DNA from: Mimachlamys varia
Lineage: Eukaryota > Mollusca > Bivalvia > Pectinida > Pectinidae
NCBI GenBank assembly: GCA_947623455.1
Contig: OX392535.1
Span: 39,766,688-39,830,687 of the forward strand
DNA length: 64,000 nt
Direction: 5' to 3'
A program made the translations under genes and the position numbers. The notes beneath the pieces were generated by a model. That model made no database searches. It had not been told where the DNA came from and was given only the letters and a program-made list of their open reading frames with translations. Numbering within the stretch: position 1 is the first letter of the stretch; each line of letters begins with the position of its first letter. Shown here piece by piece: positions 23,840-35,806 of this stretch.

Positions 23840-26800
23840 TTCCATGTCTACGCATGCGTCGCTTCAAACCGAGGTTAATCGACCATTTGCAAAAAAAACA
23901 TGATGTTAAACTGAGGTAAGTTAATGCATAAACTATGAATGTTGCTTATGACATGGTATGGTTTTACATACATACGTGTGTACATATTTGCGACTGTCCA
24001 TTATATAGTGATATACAAATCTTTTTATTTGACAGGGCAGTGTTTTTAAATGACAATTTCTTAACGTTAAGCTGGAACGATCATTTTATGTATCTTATGA
24101 ATGAACTTCTTGTGCAATTTATTTTAGCCGAGTCAGCGTGTCTTATGTTTAAAAGAAGACAATTTTAAATTTAGTCTATATTGTGACAAATTTCTAGTTT
24201 CTGTATAGTAATTTTAGTGTCTCATAAGTCAAATTTGGCTGGGCAATATATATTATATGCTTTTAAAGATTTGCAAATATATTTTATATGAAATGTGTGT
24301 TATTAATCTATGTATATATATTGCGTGACACTTTAACAATTTTTTTTTTTTATATTTTTTTTTTATTTTGAAAACATTTTTAAACAAAAGACAATAGACA
24401 ATTTTACAAAAGCAATCAAGGAACAAATTACATTAACAAGACATTGTGCTTCACCAAACAGCACATCCTCTCACCCACACATACACCCACACACACACAC
24501 ACACACACACATACACGGTTGACACACATTCATATACTTAACTTACATACACAATTAGAAAAAGTAAAGGGAGGAAGTTGGAAACAGGAATAGTACAGGG
24601 AGGAAATTGGAAGCAAAATTTTATTGATATTGATTGATTGATATATTGGTCCTTAGGGCAATGTCCAAAGGAGAAGAAGTATTTCATAAGAAAACATTTT
24701 TGGCTTGTCAAGAGATTTAATGATTGTCTTTTTCAAATTCTGTTCCTTTGAGTACAATGCACTAACCATAATTTCCCTGTTTACAGGCACAATTGATTAC
24801 AAGACTGTAGTAGATCATCACGACATTAATGAAATTTCGTATATGTGAACAGTTCCCCGTCCTTCTGGTTGCGAAGAGGAATTCAAACATGCGTACAATT
24901 CGCTTCTGCTGCATAATGGGAAATCAAAGCCGACAGATATTCAATAGGCCTTCGATTTGTTTGTGTGGCTCATTTCTAAAGTAGAATGAATTAAAAATCA
25001 TCCAAAATGATGATAAGATTTAAACAAATCTTTCTTTAGTTTCTCTGTGTCATTTTGTATTTTGTATTTTTATGCCAGGACAGCATGGTTACATTCGATC
25101 AAAAATGTCAATTCCTGCCCAGCGGATAACAGAAAGTACACGTAACTTTGCGTGATACTGTGTTGAGCAAAGAAGAAGGAACTTACGTAATTAAATTGTG
25201 TTGCTTAATTATTAATTAAACAGTTACTGAAACTGTTTTCCATAATGCATTAATCTCTTATCGTTTGTTAAATGTTCTTTTAATGGGGCGAAATATTTAA
25301 ATTAAGAAAACTATAATCTTACATAAGTTGTATTTGACTTATATCAGTTCATCCCTTACGCGGTGCGAAATATTTTGGAGTTATCGCCCGCTTCTGGCGA
25401 TATGACGTCGATATGATGAGATAGAATAGAGTTCTTCGATACAATATCAGTAACTTTAGTCGATACAGAAAGAATACCTTGTGCAAACTGCAATTAAAGT
25501 ATTTAGACAAAAAAAACATGAAAAAACAAGCATCGACAAAACAAGAAGAAGATAAAATACCACATACAACTGTATGCCAAGATAGCATGAACATGTATAA
25601 AAACCAGAAGTAAAATTTTTTTTTTTCGAAACGTGTATCCATTGTTGCTATTTCCTGTCCAATATGAAGCACCTGTCATGATCATGAGGTCCCCTTGTAC
25701 AGTAAGGGGATATTTAGCGGCAACCCATGCTATTTGATTTCATATAAGTAGACACCATAACGACGCACGTTATGTTGTGGACGATCCAAGAAATTTTGAA
25801 GAATATTCTAAAATCAACATATTCCTGGTCACACAACCAAAAATCTTTTTGATCGCGTGAAATCACAAAATCCAAAAGGCCAACCGTTATCATAAATTTA
25901 ATCATCATCAAACTAATTAGCAATGATCACAGATGACTTGGATCGCTAGAAATTATATAAGACCTACGGCAAAATCATTATCATGCATTCAATCATCATC
26001 AAACTAAAATCATAAAATACATTTGGTAAAACCAAATGAGCTACAACGCTGAATCAGGAATATTATATAAACTACAGGTAAACATTATTTGATAAGTGCT
26101 AAATTATCTTCCCCTCCACTTTAAAATGTGTATGTGAAACTTTGCATTTTTCATGCGTGTTGCAAGCTAAAACAAAAACGTATACGCTTGCAAGTACAAT
26201 GAAGATCAATTGTATAATAACAACAGTGAGTTATGATATAGGAATAAAATACTGCAGATAGTGGCAAAAAGGCACATACATGTACAAAACGTATAACTAA
26301 ATTTATTGTTCACTTGTCGTGTCCGTGCCATTATAAACTGTACATAACACGTAAGAAATTAATCGTGTATGTACATGATCTCGCAGAAGAGTCCAATTAA
26401 AAACAGAAATTTATTTGTTATACCAAGGGTATGATATGTGGATGCTTCCGACGAGAGAATTTTCTGTAAAAAATAAAAGTTATAGTATGAAGATTGAATG
26501 GTTTGAGAGTAATACTCCTGACAAGGTTTTGGACAGACTGAAGGACGGACGGACAAAGTGGAGATTTGATGCTACCCCGATATAAACTAGTACTTTTGGG
26601 TACTTTATGTGAGAACTGATTAAAATATATGGTTACTTTGATTGATTGATGTACGTTTTCTAAGAAAGTATCTATCCGAAAGAATGGTGATAACTGATAA
26701 CAGCTTCGACCTTACCGCAATTATCAACTCATGGTTGATACTTACGCGTTATCTTAGAATTGCAATAATTTATTTACATAAACTATATTTATTTTACAAC

Positions 26801-27400
26801 AATTATGAAACAACATTACACGAAGAGTTGAAACAATTTAACAAAACCAGTAATATATTTAAGCATTATTGCTTTTTAAAGTATTATACCAAACTTGAAA
26901 GGAATTATATAAAACACATAAAAGAACAGCTGACGTTTTCTACATTATTTCCGAAATTGCATCAAATGTGAAGTCTCAAAGGTCCGTTCTACAAGGCACA
27001 ACGTGATGGTATGGTTATAAAGCTCACCATGCAAGTTTGGAAGAGATCAGTTGAAAACTGTAGGAGGAGATCTCCAGGAGGAGATCTTTGTATTTTAAAG
27101 TACAATACCAAATTTGAGAGGAATTGATGTTAACAAACCAAAGAAAGTTCTGACGTTTTTTTACATAAAGCTCAAAATTGCATCAGATATGAAATTCCAA
27201 AAGCCAATAAAGTGGCATAACAAGCGTTGATTTTCATAAACTTACACGAAAGTTTATCATACAAAAAATGCTTTAACTTAAAAAAATTAAATCGTAAACG
27301 ATTTAACCAATGACGAATAACATAGCTATACCAGCTTCCGCATACAGCACTGTCAAAACACACATACTGGTACTACAACAACATAGATTCACTATATTCC
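23840..27400. other. Interior of the inverted-repeat element, no gene recognised
   Basis: AT-rich. Includes a T-rich run (24338-24365) and a (CA)n microsatellite (about 24476-24511). The 107-109-codon frames (25349-25672 minus, 26642-26971 plus) have no recognisable motif and biased composition. No transposase was seen. Confidence 0.45.
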
Positions 27401-27405
27401 TCATA

Positions 27406-28409
27406 CAGCTATATACATGTACATGTACGTCCAAAATAAACAGTATCAGTACTTCAATAACATAGTTTTACAAACTTTCTCATGCAGCTATATGTAAGTT
27501 CAAAATAAACAATACCAGTACTTTAATAACATAGTTACTAACTTTCTCTTACAGCTATATCACAGCTACTTGAGTTTCTGTCAGTAAATAATAAATATTT
27601 ACGTGTGAAATGAGCCTCCCATTACAGTTATGTAATGGAAGTATACCAACGTTATTTCTAAACAATTTGTAAATAATGCACATATTTAACTTGTTGCGAG
27701 TCTGTCGTACAATTCTCAGACGAAACAACGACGTTTCCGATTAATTTAGATTTTAATCCACTACTACATGCTAGTTTCGTTTCATCTTTTTAAGCAAGCC
27801 GCCATGGCCTTTATATATGTGACGTCATATCGTTCTGTCGTATCGTCCTATCGTCCTATCGTCATATCGTTCTGTCGTATCGTAATATCGTCCTATCGTA
27901 ATATCGACCTATCGTTATATCGTATCGTCCTATCGTTATGTCGTATCGTAATATCGTCCTATCGTCCTGTCGTATCGTAATATCGTTCTATCGTCCTATC
28001 TTTATGTCGTATCGTAATATCGTCCTATCGTCCTGTCGTATACTAATATCGTCTTATCGTCATATCGTTGTATCGTATCGTCCTATCGTCATATCGTTAT
28101 ATCGTATCGTCATATCGTCCTATCGTCATATCGTCATATCGTTATATCGTATCGTAATATCGTAATATCGTTATATCGTATCGTCCTATCGTTTCGTCCT
28201 ATCGTCCTATCGTATCGTCCTATCGTCCTGTCGTATCGTCCTATCGTCCTGTCGTATCGTCCTATCGTATCGTCCTATCGTCCTGTCGTATCGTCGTATC
28301 GTCCTGTCGTATCGTCATATCGTCCTGTCGTATCGTCATATCGTAATATCGTTATATCGCTTTGTATAAAACGAAGCGATATTACGATGTCCCGAATCAG
28401 CCACCATAG
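27406..28409 (+). repeat. Right arm of the inverted-repeat element
   Basis: Runs from CAGCTATATACATGTACATG through the TACGTGTGAAATGAGCCTCC segment, the GCCATGGCCTTTATATATG segment and a 500-bp word array to the tip at 28409. The tip here lacks one GAAGGAAAAC step present in other copies. Confidence 0.75.
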
Positions 28410-28543
28410 GTTACACAACGAGTGGTTGTTGGATATGGAATTTATTTCACACGAGTTAATTAGCTTTTGCTCGTGTCTTTTAAAAAATAATTAATGAGAG
28501 TGAAATAAATTCCATATCCAATAACCACGAGTCGTGTGACCTG
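28410..28543. mobile_element. MITE-like inverted repeat
   Basis: GTGGTTGTTGGATATGGAAT, TTATTTCACAC is mirrored by GTGAAATAAATTCCATATCC, AATAACCACGAG about 50 bases on. It abuts the right end of the large inverted-repeat element, so its left tip overlaps the GTTA flank. Confidence 0.7.
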
Positions 28544-28847
28544 TTTCTACCACAATAATATCAAGTCGCAGTGGCAGTGTTGTTTTCTGTGAACCGCGGA
28601 ATATTTGCGCGAAAACACATCATCTCGTATATATTCCCGCCAAATTGTGACGACGTCAACAATCGATGACAACGTCAACAATCAGCACGTTGCATGGAAC
28701 CACGTTATTTCCGGTCACAGTTCAACTTCTCAACCAATCAAAAGTCCGGAAGGTCATATTCCACTAGTGGTATATAACATATATTTATCCAACAGTCAGC
28801 ACGTTTATTACATTTTTGCCAGTTATAGAAAATTATCAAACTGATAA

Positions 28848-28955
28848 AACTTATATTTTCACTGCAGTGATGAGCAGTGAAAATATAAGATTTTGCCGTG
28901 AAAATATAAGATTTTTCCGTGAAAATATAAGATTTTGCAGTGAAAATATAAGGCT
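28848..28955. repeat. 21-bp tandem repeat with a leading hairpin
   Basis: TGAAAATATAAGATTTTGCCG repeats about four times. Just before it, CTTATATTTTCACTGC and GCAGTGAAAATATAAG form a strong hairpin. Confidence 0.8.
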
Positions 28956-28961
28956 TTTTCA

Positions 28962-29183
28962 GTGTAACGTGAAAAAGTGACCCGACTATAATATACCACC
29001 CGGGTCATTAGTCTACGTTGCAAAAGTTACCCGGGGTCGTTATTTAACAGTAGAAATCTTACACGGCCATCTGTAGAAAAATGACCCCATTCGATTTTCC
29101 GTAATTCGTCCTGTGAAAAAGTGACCCGCCGTAGCTTTCAACAGTGGGTAGTTTTCAATTGGGTCATTTTTTTCACGTAACAC
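28962..29183. mobile_element. 222-bp MITE
   Basis: Starts GTGTAACGTGAAAAAGTGAC and ends GTCATTTTTTTCACGTAACAC, an inverted pair of about 22 bp. Internally CACCCGGGTCATTAGTC and GTTACCCGGGGTCG repeat the GGGTCA/TGACCC theme. Non-coding. Confidence 0.75.
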
Positions 29184-29521
29184 CGAAACTTTTGTATGAG
29201 TTGTTCCCCTTGATCGGATCTTGGAGGCTCGCCATTGTTGTCGTCTGCTAGAACTTGTCTCTTGGGGAAAGATGGTCTTGAAGAAATGGCATCAATAGTA
29301 CATATTGATAGGAACTGCTGCAGGATTAAATATGAAATGAATTGAAAGATAAGAATGGTTCAACTTTTCCGATCAGCTTATCCCAATCAGCTGTGTACTG
29401 GACCCGATCGGTTGTGATTTCGACGGATTACAGTAGACTTAGCTCCTTTGCAGTAGGCAAGTAGACCAAGAAAAAATAATAAAAGTATCTTAGTCCTCTT
29501 TCGAAATGTAATAAAAAGAAA

Positions 29522-29672
29522 ATTCAATGGTTTGCCGTTTAATATCAAATATATTTCACTTGTATGGCAGATTTTTTTTATATTTTCACTCGTGCTACGC
29601 ACTCGTTAAAATATAAAAAAAATCTGCCATACTCGTGAAATATATTCGATATTAAACGGCAAACTATTGAAT
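29522..29672. mobile_element. 151-bp nearly full palindrome (MITE)
   Basis: ATTCAATGGTTTGCCGTTTA to GGCAGATTTTTTTTATATTT is mirrored by AAATATAAAAAAAATCTGCC to TAAACGGCAAACTATTGAAT, with a short loop containing CGTGCTACGCACTCG. Single-strand folding would give an almost complete hairpin. Confidence 0.85.
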
Positions 29673-30174
29673 ATCCTCTATTTATACAATGGTCTGAGAG
29701 GGGAATAACTCAGGGTGTTGTGGTAGAAAAATATTATTCGTTCTTACGAAGGTTTGATGTACACAAACTGTTTGCAAAGATCGACTTAATCATGTACACA
29801 AACATATGCAACTATATCTGGACGTTCTGTTTGAATAAATGTATTTGATTTGCATATTAAGTTGTTTGTATACAAACAAGGCGGGCGTTGAAATATCGTG
29901 TAAAAGATGACACCTTATCAATCATTTTGGCTGCAACAGATTTATCCCGTGCCGATGCATTGAGTCGAACATGCGTTGAAAATGAACATTATATAGAAAT
30001 ATGTCTTATTTAAATAGAATCCTGTCGACAGTAAATATAATACCAAGAGGCTACATCGAGAATGGTTGTCATGATTCGAACATGTTTTAGTTGTCAAGAA
30101 GCGCTACGTGTAGCAAAAAAACAAACAGGAGATTTGCAACAACTGTGTTGACCGTTCAAAGGGAAATAACTCGT

Positions 30175-32398
30175 AATTTCTACTGTTTTTGACGATGGCG
30201 ACAAAGCTCATTTACTTAACAATTATTTTTGTAGTATAACTCGCGTTAATGATGTTGATGTTCCAGTTTCAGAAATTGAATCTAAAACAAGTAAGCGTTT
30301 TGCATTTTTCCGGTTAAACCACTCAGAAATAAAAGATGTTTTAAAAGTTTTAAAATTAGGGAAAGCCTCGGGAGCGGATGGAATTAGCCACCATGTGCTG
30401 AGGTATACTGCAAATTCAATCTGTAAACCTCTAGAAATACTTTTTAATATGCCACTTTCTTCGTGTGTGTATCCAAACAAATGGAAACTTGCAACTGTTG
30501 TGCCTCTTTTCATAAAGGGTGATCGCCATACGCCCTGCAATTATAGACCTACAGCTCTATTATCCAATGTTGGTAAAGTTTTTGAGCGTGTAATCTACAA
30601 CCATATGTATAATTACATGTATTTCTTTGAAAATCACTTGTTTTATATATACCAATCAGGCTTTATGCCTTGCCATTCTCCTGTTTATCAACTTATTGAA
30701 ATTTACCATAAGATTTGTATTGCGTTAGAAGAAAGAAAACATACCTGTATTATTTTTTGTGATATATCAAAAGCGTTTGATCGTGTTTGGCACAGGGGCC
30801 TTATAGCAAAGTTAAAAGCATACGGAATTTCCGGGGAATTTTTAGATTGGCTAAAAGATTATCTACATCAGCGCAAACAGAAAGTTTTAATTGGAAATTC
30901 TTATTCGGAACTAGATTGGCTAAAAGATTATCTACATCAGCGCAAACAGAAAGTTTTAATTGGAAATTCTTATTCGGAACTAGATTGACGCTGGTGTACC
31001 TCAAGGTACAATACTCGGGCCGCTTCTTTTTTTTATATCTATTAATGATATTACTGACATACTTGATTCGGCCTCTAGATTATTTGCAGATGATACATCA
31101 TTACTATATTCTGTTTTTTCATGGTACGAAATACAAAACTGTTCTCAACAAGGACCTTGAATCTTTAAATCAGTGGGCTAAACGTTGGTTAGTTTCTTTT
31201 AATCCTCAAAAAAACAGACGTTCTTTTTATTTCAAACGCTAACGATATTGACGATGATTTGGACCTGACATTTGATGGGAAAGACTTAAATTTTACAGAC
31301 GTGCATAGACATTTAGGAGTTAATTTTGATTCAAACGGAAAATAGGGAAGTCATGTTGAGGCAGTTTATAGTTCGGTTATGAAAAAAAATAATGTTTTAC
31401 GAAAACTCAAATACATGTTGAAAAGAGATTCACTTTTAAAAATATATAAATCATTCATTTTACCAGTTTTTGAATATGCCTGTGAATTATGGGATGGCTG
31501 TACTGTTTTTGAATCCGATAAATTAGAAAAAGCACAGAGAGGCGGCTCGAGTTATAACAGGACTGCCTTCGCAGGCAAAAATGATTCATTATATTTCGAA
31601 ACTGGTTTAGAAACACTATCAGAAAGAAGAAAAAGGCGGAAATTGAATATTTTATATAAAATGAAAAATAATTTAACCCCCAGCTATTTATCGACCCTTT
31701 TGCACAGTGGGTGACAACAATCGATACAATTTACGAAACCAATTTAATTACAGTATTCCTTCTTTTAGACTCTCTTCCAGTAATGTATCTTTTCTGCCAT
31801 CAAGTTTACGTCTTTGGAATTCATTAGACAATGAAACAAAAACAATGCCATCTTTAAAAAGCTTCAAATCTTCTATATGTAATGGTGTTAATTCGTCTCC
31901 ACCATCTTATTACATAACTTTGGCGAACGTAAGTTAAATATATTACACACGAGACTCGTGCATCAGTGCAGTTCTTTGAAAAACGATTTGTTCCGTGTAA
32001 AGATTGTTGATAATCCATCATGTAGTTGTGGACATTTCTGCGAGGATGTTGGACATTTTTTCTTAGAATACAAGCTTTTTATTACAGCACGAGTTGCACT
32101 TCTTCATGCCATCAGTTCATTGAATATTTATCCAACTAATTTAGATCTAGATTTAATTTTATTTGGCAACGAAACTCTGTCCATAGATACAAATACTGAG
32201 GTGTTCAGACACGTGCAACTTTTCATCAAATCCAGCAACAGGTTTTAAGTAAAATATTATTCATTGTAGAAATGTATTGTATGCCTTGTTAAATATTATC
32301 ATGCAAATATCTATATGTACTGTATTAGAGGAAAAACCGTTGATAAGTTGGAATAACTTGTGTCTAATCCTCTACTCAGCTTTTGGGCAATAAATATG
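30175..32398 (+). pseudogene. Non-LTR retrotransposon (LINE), 5'-truncated and frameshifted reverse transcriptase
   Basis: Reads in several phases as a jockey/CR1-style reverse transcriptase: KLGKASGADGISHHVLR near the start, VPLFIKGDRHTPCNYRP (fingers), motif A FCDISKAFDRVWHRG (about 30760), motif B AGVPQGTILGP (about 30985, after a frameshift), motif C FADDTSLLYS (about 31083), the thumb region, then SFILPVFEYACELWDG and ETLSERRKRRKLNIL. It finishes with a Cys/His cluster (CSCGHFCEDVGHFF). A stop at about 31344 and several phase changes show it is dead. The endonuclease part is missing. Its 3' tail ends GGGCAATAAATATG and continues beyond the foldback insertion as TTTAAATCAATC at 40962. Exact clade is uncertain. 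Confidence 0.85.
30843..30980 (+). repeat. Exact 69-bp in-frame tandem duplication inside the reverse transcriptase
   Basis: Two identical 69-bp copies (30843-30911 and 30912-30980) each encode 23 residues (DWLKDYLHQRKQKVL, then IGNSYSEL). They lie between motifs A and B. The lack of any difference means the duplication is recent or an assembly artefact. Confidence 0.9.
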
Positions 32399-32410
32399 GA
32401 GAGATATGCT

Positions 32411-32552
32411 GGCACTATGGCGGTTTTTTTGCCATGGCAACCATCTTGGATGATGTAATCGGTTGTCGGCCATCTTGAAATGCATCATTCAAGATGGCCG
32501 CCCACCGATTGCATCATCAAGTGTTTGCCATGGCAAAAAAACCGCCATAGAT
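32411..32552. repeat. Terminal hairpin of the left arm
   Basis: CTATGGCGGTTTTTTTGCC, ATGGCAA is mirrored by TTGCCATGGCAAAAAAACCG, CCATAG. Between them CCATCTTGGATGATG and GCATCATTCAAGATGGCCG form further pairing. The matching hairpin of the right arm (40813-40941) is cleaner. Confidence 0.85.
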
Positions 32553-32699
32553 GCCATCAATTCTCTCTGTATTGATACAACATACATTTCTTTTACATTT
32601 CTTTTGAATTTTTTTGAGAGTTATCTTTTCAGGTTGTTAAAAAAGAAATTTGTCGAAAATGCTGCCATGGTAAAAGATTGAAGAAAAGTATCTTGAAGA

Positions 32700-32830
32700 T
32701 TCAGCCATCTTGGATGATGCAATCTGTCGTCAACCATCTTGGATGATGCAATCTGTCGTCAGCCATCTTGGATGATGCAATCTGTCGTCAGCCATCTTGG
32801 ATGATGCAATCTGTCGTCAGCCATCTTGAA
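32700..32830 (+). repeat. 29-bp minisatellite, left arm, ~4-5 copies
   Basis: Unit CAGCCATCTTGGATGATGCA plus ATCTGTCGT. The right arm holds about seven to eight copies (40440-40655, reverse complement), so the arms differ in copy number here. Confidence 0.9.
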
Positions 32831-32859
32831 GTTTCTTGTTGTTGGAGGTTTCATGTATT

Positions 32860-34210
32860 TTAACATGCTGATAGTGTGTTTTTAACATGCTAACATGCTG
32901 ATATGGTGTTTTAACATGCTAATATGCTGATTTAACATGCTAACATGCTATTTTAACATGCTAATATGCTAATTTAACATGCTATTTTAACATGCTAACA
33001 TGCTATTTTAACATGCTAATAAGCTATTTAACATGCTGATATGGTGTTTTTAACATGCTAATATGCTAATTTAACATGCTGATATGGTGTTTTTAACATG
33101 CTAATATGCTATTTTAACATGCTAATATGCTAATTTAACATGCTGATATAGTGTTTTTAACATGCTAACATGCTATTTTAACATGCTAATATGCTAATTT
33201 AACATGCTGATATGGTGTTGTTAACATGCTAACATGCTATTTTAACATGCTGATATGGTGTTTTTAACATGCTAATATGCTAATTTAACATGCTGATATG
33301 GTGTTTTTAACATGCTAACATGCTATTTTAACATGCTAATATGCTAATGTAACATGCTGATATGGTGTTTTTAACATGCTAATATGCTAATTTAACATGC
33401 TAACATGCTAGTTTAACATGCTAACATGCTATTTTAAAATGCTTATATGCTAATTTAATATGCTGATATGGTGTTTTTAACATGCCAACATGCTATTTTG
33501 ACATGCTGATATGCTAATTTAACATGCTAACATGCTAATTCAACATGCTAATTTGAGGTTTTTAACATGCTAACATGCTATTTTAACATGCTAACATGCT
33601 ATTTTAATATGCTAATATGCTAATTTAGCATGTTGATATGGTGTTTTTAACATGCTAACATGCTATTTTAACATGCTAATTTAACATGCTGATATGGTGT
33701 TTTTAACATGCTAACATGCTGATATGGTGTTTTTAGCATGCTAATATGCTAATTTAACATGCTGATATGGTGTTTTTTAACATGCTAACATGTTGATATG
33801 GTGTTTTTAGCATGCTAATATGCTATTTTAACATGCTGATATGGTGTTTTTAACATGCTAACATACTATTTTAACATGCTAATATGCTAATTTAACATTA
33901 TGATATGGTGTTTTTAACATGCTAACATGCTATTTTAACATGCTAATATGCTAATTGAACATGCTGATATGGTGTTTTTAACATGCTAACATGCTGACAT
34001 GCTATTTTAACATGCTAAGATGCTAATTTAACATGCTGATATGGTGTTTTTAACATGCTAACATGCTGATATGGTGTTTTTAACATGCTAACATGCTATT
34101 TTAACATGCATACTCAACATGCTATTTGAGGTTTTTAACATGCTAACATGCTATTTTAACACGTTAACATGCTATTTTAACACGTTAACATGCTAATTTG
34201 ACATGCTAAC
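32860..34210 (+). repeat. TAACATGCTA array, left arm (~1.35 kb)
   Basis: Words AACATGCTAACATGCTATTT, TAACATGCTAATATGCTAAT and AACATGCTGATATGGTGTTT combine into ~60-bp higher-order units. Its inner end (ATGCATACTCAACATGCTA, then TTTGAGG and two TTTTAACACGTTAACATGC) is reproduced exactly in mirror at 39070-39180. Confidence 0.9.
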
Positions 34211-34214
34211 AAAT

Positions 34215-34610
34215 TTTGTGTTAAAACATTATGGAAGAAAATTTGCAAAAAAAGAATTACAAATTTTGCAAAAAATGGTTAAGAATTCTGCAAAAATATG
34301 CAAAAATATGCAAGAAAATGAACAAAAAAGTAGTAAGAATATATAGTAAAATTTGCAAATTTTGTGTTGAAAACATTATGCAAGAAAATTTGCAAAAAAG
34401 TATTACAAATTTTGCAAAAAATGATTAAGAATTCTGCAAAAATATGCAAAACTATGCAAAAAAATGAACAAAAAAGTAGTAAGAATATATAGTAAAACTT
34501 GCAAATTTTGTGTGGAAAACATTATGCAAGAAAATTTGCAAAAAAGTATTACAAATTTTGCAAAAAATGGTTAAGAATTCTGCAAAAATATGCAAAATCA
34601 AAAAGTTTGA
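34215..34610 (+). repeat. GCAAAAATATGCAAA array, left arm
   Basis: Three ~135-bp units (TTGTGTTGAAAACATTATGC, AAGAAAATTTGCAAAAAAG, TATTACAAATTTTGC, ATGGTTAAGAATTCTGC). The open frames across it (34231-34428, 34499-34774) are Lys/Asn-rich by-products of the repeat. Confidence 0.85.
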
Positions 34611-35806
34611 GTCCACGTTCTTCTGACATTCTTCAATTACAGTTGTCTTGGAGATTCTATGATGAATACCAAAAAAATCATGGCAGCCATTACAATAGAA
34701 TTCTGATTGAAATACAAGAATTCACATCAAATGACCGTGATGTTTTTTGTTGTTTTTTTTTTGTGTTTTTTTAATTATAATTCATTAACATACCTGCAAA
34801 GAAAACTAAAACATAGATTTACAATAATTTACATGTTATAAGTACATTTGAGCCGCCGGCTGGGATTTAGGTCCTTAAGTCATAAAAAAACGATTTTGTG
34901 TTTTTAATAGTTTCAGAATCTAGAGACATCACTGATTTCAAAAAATGTAAATATTATGCCAATAAGTAAATATTTGCCGATTTTACACCATATTGAATAT
35001 CGATACAATTTGCTGTGTTGTGTCAATTTTGACGCCATTTGCGACGTCATAATTTATGACGTCGTAATTCATGACGTTGTTGTTTATCGATGCAAAAGGG
35101 AACGTCTGGTAACAAACCTTTACTTAGCTTCAGCTATCTGTATCAGGATGTAAGGGTACTAAATTGTCATTATCTTGTGTGGAAAATTTTTGTATGCATG
35201 TTCATGGAAGCCAGTTTAACCAACTTTTATCTTGGAACAGTTATGTCGTTTGAATAAAATTGATCAAACAATGAACAACTCAAAGACAATATCAGAGAAA
35301 GAATACACCTCAATTCTGGGATGTTTATTAATTTTGTTGGATTATATCCAATTGCATCTCAATCATTTTTTCTCATCCGTCAAATACTAAAACATTCACA
35401 CAGCATTTACAATATATATAACAATGTACATGTATGTAAAAAAATAGAGAATACAAAATTGATTAAACTAGAGGCAAATTACAGAACAAAGGAAACACTA
35501 ACATTGAGACCCTCGTTTACTGGTAAATTATACCAGCAACATTAAGGTATCTTAACTTGGTGAAGAATGCTATCATCCTTACAAAGAATTCAGTTATATA
35601 AATGTCTGACAAACAAATCAAAGCAATGATTTAATTTAGCATTGATTGTTTAAATTTTACTTGATTCATATATCGTTGACATTTTAAAATTGTATGTAGA
35701 ATACAGAACTAAAACAATTTAAACTCATACATTTAACATGATTTATTATTATAAAATGTCTGCACCAAGATAATAATGTATTATTAGTCCTATAGGACCA
35801 AACACT

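Larger units (their letters stand above)
20819..28409. mobile_element. Large inverted-repeat element with TCGT-word arrays in its arms (putative)
   Basis: Both ends carry CTATGGTGGCTGATTCGGG, then ACATCGTAATATCGCTTCG and TTTTATACAAAGCGATAT, in inverted orientation. They are flanked by the 4-bp direct repeat GTTA (20815-20818 and 28410-28413). The left arm (20819-21648 continuing at 22627-22730) mirrors the right arm (27406-28409): tip, word array, CCATGGCGGCTTGC segment, TTGAGTTTCTGTCAGTAAAT segment, then ACATGTACATGTATATAGCTG. The 970-bp relative at 21653-22622 interrupts the left arm. The interior (about 23840-27400) shows no recognisable transposase. The superfamily is unknown. The outer element is an inference from mirrored arms and the flanking repeat. 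Confidence 0.55.

Noticed and set aside
21232..23845. Open frames of 60-99 codons rich in Ser-Tyr-Arg and Ile-Val on both strands
   Set aside because: They are by-products of the TCGT-word arrays, which lack stop codons in several phases on both strands. No independent coding signal.
28605..28844. 79-codon plus-strand frame between two MITEs
   Set aside because: Wedged between repeats, no recognisable domain, and its 3' part runs into the hairpin before the 21-bp array.
34231..34774. Lys/Asn-rich frames in the left arm of the foldback element
   Set aside because: They follow the GCAAAAATATGC repeat units and are mirrored in the right arm. No coding constraint is seen.
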